DNA of 64,000 nt from Streptomyces lasiicapitis (GTDB lineage: Bacteria; Actinomycetota; Actinomycetes; Streptomycetales; Streptomycetaceae), in contig NZ_BMNG01000028.1 of NCBI RefSeq assembly GCF_014646335.1, forward strand, positions 1 through 64,000, in the 5' to 3' direction. Numbering within the stretch: position 1 is the first letter of the stretch; the number at the start of each line of letters is the position of its first letter. Below the pieces are notes generated by a model that did not search any database, was not told where the DNA came from, and saw only the letters and a list, made by a program, of their open reading frames with translations. Positions 33,508 through 39,927 of this stretch are shown in pieces. A program made the position numbers and the translations under genes.

Positions 33508-34242
33508 TCATGCCTGCGCGTATCCACCGTCGGCGAAGAACTCGGCACCGTTGACGTAGCTCGACGCGTCCGAGGCGAGGAACGTCGTCACGGCGGCGAT
33601 CTCCTCGGGCTCGGCAAGCCGGCCGAGAGGAACAGCGCCTTCGGCCTGCTTGAGCATCTCGGGTGTGACCAGCTCAAGCAGACCAGAGGTGCGCGTACCG
33701 CCCGGGGATACGATGTTGACCCGGAAGCCGTGGGTGCGCGCGCTGAGAGCCCAGCCGCGGGCGAGCGTGCGGACTGCGGCCTTCGACGCTGCGTAGACCT
33801 CAAGTCCCAGGTTGGGCCGTGTCGCAGCGGTCGAACCCGTCAGGATTACCGAAGCGTTTGTGCTCAGCAGCGGCAGCGCCTGCTGGAGAGTGAAGATCGT
33901 TCCCTTGACGTTGGTGGCGAACACCGAGTCGATCAGCTCTTCCGTCACCTCGCCGAACGGCGCCGCGGTGCCGACGCCGGCATTGGCGACCAACACGTCG
34001 ATGCGTCCGGCCTGGTCGCGCACGGTGCTGTAGAACGCATCGAGCTCTGAGGGCACCGAAGCATCGCAGACCACGCCGGTCACGCCAGGTCCGAGCTCGG
34101 CAACCGCGGCGTCGAGCGCGTCTTTGCGGCGACCGGTGATGAACACCGTGGCGCCCTCGTCGCGGAATGCGCGCGCGGTCGCGAACCCGATGCCGGTGCT
34201 GGCCCCGGTGACCACGGCGACCTTGTCTTCCAAGACGGCCAT
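33508..34242 (-). CDS. short-chain dehydrogenase/reductase
   Basis: 244 residues. Classical SDR: NAD(P)-binding TGASTGIGFA, DVLVANAGVG, catalytic Ser in ILTGSTAATR, Tyr and Lys in YAASKAAVRTLA, and PGG after beta6. The ITGRRKDAL basic residues suggest NADPH preference. Upstream (34243-34502), TGGACTGTCGCGTCCA forms a short inverted repeat at the promoter. A TetR gene lies 260 bases upstream on the same strand; such SDR-TetR pairs are common in actinobacteria and are auto-regulated. Confidence 0.93.
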   Translation of the reverse strand: MAVLEDKVAVVTGASTGIGFATARAFRDEGATVFITGRRKDALDAAVAELGPGVTGVVCDASVPSELDAFYSTVRDQAGRIDVLVANAGVGTAAPFGEVTEELIDSVFATNVKGTIFTLQQALPLLSTNASVILTGSTAATRPNLGLEVYAASKAAVRTLARGWALSARTHGFRVNIVSPGGTRTSGLLELVTPEMLKQAEGAVPLGRLAEPEEIAAVTTFLASDASSYVNGAEFFADGGYAQA

Positions 34243-34261
34243 GCCGCCTCCTTCAAGTTAT

Positions 34262-34277
34262 GGACTGTCGCGTCCAC
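34262..34277. promoter_or_regulatory. candidate TetR operator before the SDR gene
   Basis: Inverted repeat TGGAC-TGTCGC-GTCCA about 20 bases before the SDR start at 34242. A related GGACCGCATGGGCC-type motif lies near 35117, upstream of the TetR gene. Weak but well placed. Confidence 0.5.
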
Positions 34278-34502
34278 AACCTTCCCCGATATGGACCAAG
34301 CAGTCAAGAATGCTTCGGTATCGGGGCTACCCGGCTGCCGGGGCGCGATTCGAGTCGCCTGACGACTGGCAGCGCGCAGGAGTCCGGCCTGCGGAGCGCG
34401 GCCCTCCGATGGGAGCCGCAGCGCACAGCTTCAGGGCGCGCCCCAGGGTTGGGAGCCGGTTGCAGGCCGTGGCGGTACAGGTCGGCCGGTGCGTTGCTGC
34501 TA

Positions 34503-35096
34503 CTACGCCGGAGTGGGCAGCAACCGTGCCAGGGTGGACTGGGCTGTCACGGTGAGTGCTCCGATGTCCATGCCGGTGCGCCCGAGAGCGACGAGGCCGA
34601 GTTGCGCGACGAGGGCCGCGCGAGCCGTCCCGGAAGGGTCGATGTCGGGGTCGAGGTCGCCTTCGTCCTGGGCGCGCTCCAGCGCCGCGGTGAGGACGGT
34701 GGCGATCGCGTCGTAGCTGCGGCGAGCCTCGGCTGCGACGTCCGGAGTGCTGGCGGCAAGCTCGGCGTTGCTGTTGGCCAGCAGGCAACCCCGACGCGCA
34801 ACTGCCCCCGTCGGATCGCCGGTCAGGCCGAGTACGAACTCGCGCACCACGTCGATCCCCCGCGCCGCGGAAACCAGACGCTCGCGCAGCATCAGCAGGT
34901 TCGCGTCGTCGTAGTCGCGCAGCACCCGCAGGAACAGGCTGTACTTATCCCCGAACGCCCCGTAGAGGCTGCCTTTGCCCAGCCCGCTCACGCGCAGCAG
35001 GTCGTCCATCGATGTCGCCGCGTAGCCCTTGTCCCAGAACTCGTCACGGATAGCGAGAAGCACACGATTCTCATCGAACTCACGAGGTCTGGGCAT
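34503..35096 (-). CDS. TetR family regulator (SDR-associated)
   Basis: 197 residues from ATG at 35096. N-terminal RPREFDENRVLLAIRDEFWD, then the helix-turn-helix GYAATSMDDLLRVSGLGKGS followed by LYGAFGDKYSLF. The C-terminal part has RRGCLLANSNAELA, typical for the AcrR/TetR_C subgroup often linked to SDR genes. Likely regulates the SDR gene downstream and itself. Confidence 0.92.
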   Translation of the reverse strand: MPRPREFDENRVLLAIRDEFWDKGYAATSMDDLLRVSGLGKGSLYGAFGDKYSLFLRVLRDYDDANLLMLRERLVSAARGIDVVREFVLGLTGDPTGAVARRGCLLANSNAELAASTPDVAAEARRSYDAIATVLTAALERAQDEGDLDPDIDPSGTARAALVAQLGLVALGRTGMDIGALTVTAQSTLARLLPTPA

Positions 35097-35282
35097 ACCC
35101 GCACAATACAAGTTCTGGACCGCATGGGCCACAATGGACTCCGGGCCGCAATATGCCCGGCTCAGCTCGGGAAAAGTCCAGCAGGAAACCGGTGCTGGAG
35201 TGCCAGGGCGCGCATCACGTCGTGGTCAATCTGCGAGATTTGCCTTCGCGGCGGCAGGCCCCGGACCGGTAGACGTTCCTCG

Positions 35283-35798
35283 ATGACGCGAGTACAACTG
35301 ACGGATTCGGAACGGGAGTTCATCAAGCAGCACCTGCCGGTCGGTGAGTACGGCCCGTACCCCGAGCGGCTGCGGCAACAGTTCGAGGGTGTGATCTGGC
35401 GGTTCAGGACGGGCGGGCAGTGGCGGGAGATGCCGGTGCAGTTCGGCGCCTGGTCGACCGTCCACAACCGCTTCCACGGCTGCTACTCCGTCGGCGACGA
35501 CCAGATGTGGGGTGTCAACCGGCGCTGCAAGGGCATTGACCACACCTGGGCGGCCATACGGGCGATCCGGGCCGCTCGTCCGGACGGCGCTCCGATCTAC
35601 GTGATCCTCGACAACCTCTCCGCCCATACGAACTGGCGGATGAAGCGGTGGGCGGCCAAGAACAAGGTCGAGCTCTGCTTCACCCCGACCTACGCGTCCT
35701 GGGCCAACCCCATTGAGGCTCACAAGGAGCGGCATGCGCAAGGCCGATCGCCTCGCTCGCTCGATGGCGGATGCAGTCAACGCGTCAGACGGAAGTGA
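35283..35798 (+). pseudogene. chimeric transposase: IS5 N-terminus joined to IS630 C-terminus
   Basis: The first 63 codons (MTRVQLTDSEREFIKQHLPV, YPERLRQQFEGVIWRFRTGG, WREMPVQFGAWSTVHNRF) are the DUF4096 start of IS5-type transposases. After a short join (HGCYSVGDDQMWGVNRRCKG) the frame continues DHTWAAIRAIRAARPDGAPI then YVILDNLSAHTNWRMKRWAA and FTPTYASWANPIEAH, the DDE Asp and Glu region of an IS630-type protein. The last 20 codons are read-through antisense to the next gene. The first catalytic Asp of either family is missing. Confidence 0.8.
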
Positions 35799-36529
35799 AC
35801 GATGGTGGCGTCATCGGTCGACTTGATGTCGGGGTAGTGGAACCGCAGCCTGTCTTGCAGCTCGGCGAGATCACGAAACCCGTCGGCGACAGCGTCCGCC
35901 TCCGTCAACTCGGCAACGCTCTTGGAAGTGATCTGAGTGACCACACCGGACAGCACTACCTCGTCATCCAACTCGAACACCATGTTCACCGGGCCCGTCT
36001 CCACTGGGTCGCGGAACCGTACCGTGGTCGTCTTCCGCCCAGTGCGTACAGCATCGAGATAGCTGCGATGGAAATGCAGGGCCTGCATCGCGGCCGAGCA
36101 CAGCGCTCCGTCGGACGCTGCGGACTGCTCCCCCCAGACATAAGCATGAGGCAGGAGATCGGTGATCGAGACACTGCGAATGCCGTCGGCTGCCGGCACG
36201 AGGACGCGGATACCCGGGTGGTAGTCCAGCAGGACCTGCCGGTCCCGGCCACACGGCGCGAGCACGCCGCGCCCCGTGTCACCGACGGCAACGATCGCTG
36301 TTAGGTCACGTGCTCCCGCAGCGCGCGCATGCCCGAGCGCCACCAACTCCGCGCAAGGTCCGCCCGTGAAGTGATAAAGGTTGATACCACCGAACATCCG
36401 GCCCTGTGCGTCTCGCACGGCTGCCCCGACGGTGTGCACCTCACCGTCACCGTTGGCCTCAACAACGCGCTGGGCGAACTCGACCAGCTCCATATCTTCT
36501 TCCGTCGGCAGATGCATCGTGCTGTCCAT
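35777..36529 (-). CDS. cytidine deaminase-like / ASCH domain fusion
   Basis: 250 residues from ATG at 36529 (MDSTMHLPTEEDMELVEFAQ). Residues 10-110 are a CDA fold with the zinc and proton shuttle site in GGPCAELVALG (C59-A-E61) and the second site APCGRDRQVLLD, where the usual second Cys of PCxxC is Asp96. Residues about 150-250 look like an ASCH (PUA-like) domain: YLDAVRTGRKTTTVRFRDPV, VNMVFELDDEVVLSGVVTQI, ITSKSVAELTEADAVADGF. ASCH domains bind RNA or modified nucleosides. The fusion suggests a nucleoside or RNA substrate. The end overlaps the decayed transposase by 22 bases. Confidence 0.8.
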   Translation of the reverse strand: MDSTMHLPTEEDMELVEFAQRVVEANGDGEVHTVGAAVRDAQGRMFGGINLYHFTGGPCAELVALGHARAAGARDLTAIVAVGDTGRGVLAPCGRDRQVLLDYHPGIRVLVPAADGIRSVSITDLLPHAYVWGEQSAASDGALCSAAMQALHFHRSYLDAVRTGRKTTTVRFRDPVETGPVNMVFELDDEVVLSGVVTQITSKSVAELTEADAVADGFRDLAELQDRLRFHYPDIKSTDDATIVHFRLTR

Positions 36530-36585
36530 CCAACAGACACTACTCATACACGTCCCCAAGCCGTGCAACCCGGTGAACGTTCGCA

Positions 36586-36807
36586 TCACAGCACTTGGTA
36601 GAGCCGCAGCCGGTCCTGTCCGAGGAAGAGGAAGCCGAGCAGAAGCGCGCTGATCCAGTCGTCCTGGGCGCGCAGGGGGCCCTCATAGGCGGTCAACCGG
36701 TCGGGGCTGGAGGTTCCCTGGGCGCCGGTGACGATGCGGATGGCCTCGGCGGGGGTTGGGGTGGGCAGGACGCCGTGGAGCCAGGGCGGTGCGGCCTGTG
36801 CGGACAT
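36586..36807 (-). CDS. short hypothetical protein, possibly truncated
   Basis: 73 residues from ATG at 36807 (MSAQAAPPWLHGVLPTPTPA); GTG at 36819 is an alternative. Contains EAIRIVTGAQGTSSPDRLTA, and a hydrophobic end DDWISALLLGFLFLGQDRLR LYQVL-like. No ribosome site is obvious and no family is recognised. Composition is coding-like. May be the surviving end of a larger plasmid-type gene. Confidence 0.4.
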   Translation of the reverse strand: MSAQAAPPWLHGVLPTPTPAEAIRIVTGAQGTSSPDRLTAYEGPLRAQDDWISALLLGFLFLGQDRLRLYQVL

Positions 36808-36878
36808 GGTGGGGCCCACAAGAAGGGCCTGTCGGGGGTCTCCTGACGGGTCCTGGCTGTCAGGAATACCTTGACGGC

Positions 36879-37442
36879 ATGTCCCAGAGCGACGACAAGA
36901 TCTCCGACGCGGAGCGGCGCCTGCCGCTCACCCCGCTCGACGAGGCCCTCCTGGCCCGCGTGCAGAGCCTCGCCGAGATCGCCGAAGCCGTGCTGCGCAA
37001 CGTCGGCCGGCCCTACCCGGCCACCGACCACGGCGCCGTGCTGCGCGATGCCCTGTACGTGGCCCGCCTCGCCGAGCAACTGGTGGACAGCGCCGCCCTC
37101 GCCTCGCTCGCCGACCCCGAAGCCCGCCGCGCCGCCCAGGACCAGCGCGTCACGGCCGACCGGCTCCGCAGGAAGATCCAGGCTCTGAAGAACGCCAACA
37201 CCGCGGCGCGCAACGCCTGTTACGAGGCCCTCGGCACCGAGGCGGCCGACGAGAAGCGGGCCGCATGGGCTGGAAACCACCTCACCCAGGCCCGCGCCTA
37301 CGACCGGCTCGCGGACGCCGAGGCCCCACTCGGCACCGAGCACAAGCGCGCCGCCGCCACCCAGCGCTCCCTCGCCCACGACATCCTCGACAACAAGACC
37401 ACGCCCGCCCCCACCACCGACACGCAGGAGCACCCGGCATGA
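36879..37442 (+). CDS. hypothetical helical protein
   Basis: 187 residues from ATG at 36879. Highly charged and Ala-rich, almost entirely helical (TPLDEALLARVQSLAEIAEA, RDALYVARLAEQLVDSAALA, AQDQRVTADRLRRKIQALKN). Ends in a Pro/Thr tail. Similar helical proteins accompany integrative or plasmid genes in Streptomyces, but no family is assigned. TCCTGACGGGTCCTGGCTGT CAGGA-type inverted repeat (36841-36863) lies before the start and may be an operator. Overlaps the next small gene by four bases. Confidence 0.65.
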   Translation: MSQSDDKISDAERRLPLTPLDEALLARVQSLAEIAEAVLRNVGRPYPATDHGAVLRDALYVARLAEQLVDSAALASLADPEARRAAQDQRVTADRLRRKIQALKNANTAARNACYEALGTEAADEKRAAWAGNHLTQARAYDRLADAEAPLGTEHKRAAATQRSLAHDILDNKTTPAPTTDTQEHPA

Positions 37443-37585
37443 CCGAGCCCACCCGGACAAGCAGCGCGCTGACCGGGACTCCGCCCGTGCGCGCCCGGCA
37501 GGTGCGGCTGCTCGGCGCCTCCGACCTGATCTCCGAGCTCGCCCCGCGGTGGCCGGCCAACCGCCAACAGGGCAGGAGCCGTTGA
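37439..37585 (+). CDS. small hypothetical protein, coupled
   Basis: 48 residues; ATG overlaps the TGA of the preceding gene (ATGA). Contains RARQVRLLGASDLISELAPR. It could be the start of a larger protein cut by later deletion. No family. Confidence 0.5.
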   Translation: MTEPTRTSSALTGTPPVRARQVRLLGASDLISELAPRWPANRQQGRSR

Positions 37586-37694
37586 GGAGGCCGCAGATCC
37601 GCGTGCCGTCCTCCAGGGCTTCTGCCTGCGCCCGCCCGCTCAGCTCAACGTGAACCGCGTCTGCCATGAACTGGGGCGGCCCGGCCCGCACACG

Positions 37695-37740
37695 CCCGGA
37701 GGGGCGGACGGACCGGGTTCGGTCCGTCCGCCCCTCCGGG
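37695..37740 (-). terminator. hairpin terminator after the chitinase gene
   Basis: Perfect 21-bp stem beginning CCCGGAGGGGCGGACGGACC with a GGTT loop, 12 bases beyond the stop of the leftward chitinase gene. It may also act for the rightward small genes. Confidence 0.92.
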
Positions 37741-37751
37741 TCGTTCGTTCC

Positions 37752-39509
37752 CTACGGAAGGCCGTGCACCTTCGGGCCGACGGCGTTCGACCACGCGTGG
37801 CCCGCCGTCGCGTCCCAGTTCGTCGACCACGTCATGGCGCCGCGCAGCGACGGGTACGTCTTCGACGGTTTGAAGGAGCCGCAGCCGGTGCCGCGGGTCA
37901 GGCAGTCGAGGGCGTTGTTCACGACTGACGGGGCCACGTAACCGCTGCCCGCGCCGCGCGTCGACGCCGGGACGCCGATCCCGACCTGGGACGGGTCGAG
38001 GCCGCCCTCCAGCTGGATGCAGGCGAGCGCGGTCAGGAAGTCCACGCTGCCCTGGCTGTAGACCTTGCCGTCACAGCCGAGCATCGAACCGCTGTTGTAG
38101 TACTGCATGTTGACGACCGTGAGGATGTCCTTCACGTTCAGCGCCGTCTGGAAGTACCCACCGGACGTGGACTGCATGTCGATGGTCTGCGGTGCCATCG
38201 TGAGCACCATCTTCGGGCCCGCCTTCGCCGAGAGCTGGCGCAGCGCCTTCGACATGTAGGTGGGGTTGATGCCGTTCTCCAGGTCGATGTCGACGCCGTT
38301 GAACCCGTACTCCTGCATCAGCGCGTAGGCGCTGTTGGCGAATGCCGTCGCGGAGGCGTCGCTGTTGACGGAGATGGTGCCCTTCTCGCCGCCGACCGAG
38401 AGGATCACGGACTTGCCCGCGGCCTTCTTCGCGGCGATGTCCGCCTTGAAGTCGGCGGTGGAGGCGTAGCCGACGGCCGGGTCCAGGTTGAAGGTGATCT
38501 GCCCCTGAGTGGGGGTGGCGTCGGCGAACGACACGGCGATGATGTCGTACTGCGAGGACACGTCCCGCAGCTTCTGCACGGTCGCGCCGTTGTTGAAGTT
38601 CTGCCAGTAGCCGGTCACCGCGTGCCGGGGCACGGTGCCGTCGCCGCCACCGTCGCCCTTGGGGGTCCGTACGGACACCGCCGTCGACTTCGCCGACTCG
38701 CCCGCCGCGTTCGAGGCGCTCACCTGGAAGCTGTACGTGGTCTCCGGCGTGAGGCCGGTGACGGTCGTGGAGGCGCCACTGGCCGAGGCGACCTTTGTGC
38801 CGTCGCGGTAGACGGTGTACCCCGTCGCCGTGGACGACGGCGTCCAGGACAGGTCCACCGACGTGGGCGTCGCCGTGCCCGCCGCGAGGCCGGCCGGGAC
38901 GGGCGGTATCTCGACCGGGTCGGGGCCGCCGCCCCCGTCGGGTCCGAAGACGCTCACGTCGTCCACGTAGTACGCGCTCTGCCCGTACCAGCCGTGTGTG
39001 TACACGGTGACCGAGGTGGTGTTCGCGCCGGTGGTGAAGCTCGTGGAGAGCTGCTGCCAGGACGAGGTGCCCGGCGTCCAGGTCGACACGTCGGTGGTGC
39101 CGGTGCCGCGGGCGCCGAGGTAGGCGTAGCTGCCCTGCACCCAACTGCTCAGCTTGTACGTCGAGTTCGGCTTCACCGCGACGATCTGGGAACACTCGGC
39201 GGTGTTCTGGCCGGACGGGGTGGCCTTGAGCGCCTTCGCGCCGCCGTGCACGGGGGACGTGACGGCGGCACCGCTGTTCGCGGCGCAGGTCCAGTTGCTC
39301 AGGTCCGCCTCGAACCCGGCGTTCTTGGCGACGTTGACGTCCGCCGCCTTGGTGCTCGCAGCCTTGGTGTCGGCCGCGTTGGTGTCCGCCGACTGCGCGG
39401 GCGCGGGCGCGGCGAGCGCGGTGACGGCGAGCGCGGCGGCCGCGCCGACGGCCATTGCCGCGCTGATTCTCCGGCGGACGCCGGGTCTGTCCTGGCGCAC
39501 ACGGTCCAC
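37752..39509 (-). CDS. secreted GH18 chitinase with CBM and FnIII
   Basis: 585 residues from GTG at 39509, chosen for AGGAGG six bases upstream. Signal peptide (RRRISAAMAVGAAAALAVTALA). Residues about 50-190: a beta-sandwich carbohydrate-binding module (VAKNAGFEADLSNWTCAANS, AYYVDDVSVFG). Residues about 205-290: fibronectin III (PAGLAAGTATPTSVDLSWTP, TGLTPETTYSFQVSASNAAG). Residues about 305-585: GH18 barrel with VTGYWQNFNN, ILSVGGEKG and the catalytic NGVDIDLEN (DxDxE). It degrades chitin outside the cell, retaining mechanism. Promoter carries a DasR-like site. Confidence 0.93.
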   Translation of the reverse strand: MDRVRQDRPGVRRRISAAMAVGAAAALAVTALAAPAPAQSADTNAADTKAASTKAADVNVAKNAGFEADLSNWTCAANSGAAVTSPVHGGAKALKATPSGQNTAECSQIVAVKPNSTYKLSSWVQGSYAYLGARGTGTTDVSTWTPGTSSWQQLSTSFTTGANTTSVTVYTHGWYGQSAYYVDDVSVFGPDGGGGPDPVEIPPVPAGLAAGTATPTSVDLSWTPSSTATGYTVYRDGTKVASASGASTTVTGLTPETTYSFQVSASNAAGESAKSTAVSVRTPKGDGGGDGTVPRHAVTGYWQNFNNGATVQKLRDVSSQYDIIAVSFADATPTQGQITFNLDPAVGYASTADFKADIAAKKAAGKSVILSVGGEKGTISVNSDASATAFANSAYALMQEYGFNGVDIDLENGINPTYMSKALRQLSAKAGPKMVLTMAPQTIDMQSTSGGYFQTALNVKDILTVVNMQYYNSGSMLGCDGKVYSQGSVDFLTALACIQLEGGLDPSQVGIGVPASTRGAGSGYVAPSVVNNALDCLTRGTGCGSFKPSKTYPSLRGAMTWSTNWDATAGHAWSNAVGPKVHGLP

Positions 39510-39576
39510 GGGGTGCCTCCTGGAGGGAGAGGTGAAGCACGTAAGCGACGACGGTGGCCACCGCTGTTGCGCGCAT

Positions 39577-39593
39577 AGTTGGTCCAGACCAAT
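39577..39593. promoter_or_regulatory. DasR-type dre site / chi-box of the chitinase promoter
   Basis: AGTTGGTCCAGACCAAT is a near-perfect palindrome (TTGGTC-CA-GACCAA). It fits the DasR response element pattern (ACTGGTCTAGACCAGT-like) and the TGGTCCAGACC repeat known from Streptomyces chitinase promoters. It lies 68 bases before the start codon, consistent with GlcNAc-controlled expression. Confidence 0.8.
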
Positions 39594-39927
39594 CGAGTTG
39601 TCAAGACCTCCGGAGAGGAGAACCTGCGGCGGACCACTCGGCCACTCGGCGGACCTGGGCGGCGGTGACCTCGGCGACGTCGTCGGCCGGACCGAGGCAC
39701 TTTGACTCTCCGCTGTCGAGCACGCGGAGCAGGGGGGCGCGGCGTCCGCCTGTATGTGAGGCATGCCTCCGATGGCGGCCCGGTGGCGTTAAGTGATGGT
39801 TTGCCGCAGGTAGGATCCAAGGCAGCGCACGCCGGGGGGACGACGTGCCGAGCGCCCGGCGGGAAGACGGGGCCCGGCCCGCCGTACGGCATGTGCGCCT
39901 GAAAGCATCAACGGGGTGGGGCGGGAG
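39594..39927. other. intergenic region before the first AfsR-type regulator
   Basis: 334 bases. Apart from the chitinase promoter site at its left edge no gene was seen. The promoter of the rightward regulator should lie here. Confidence 0.35.
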
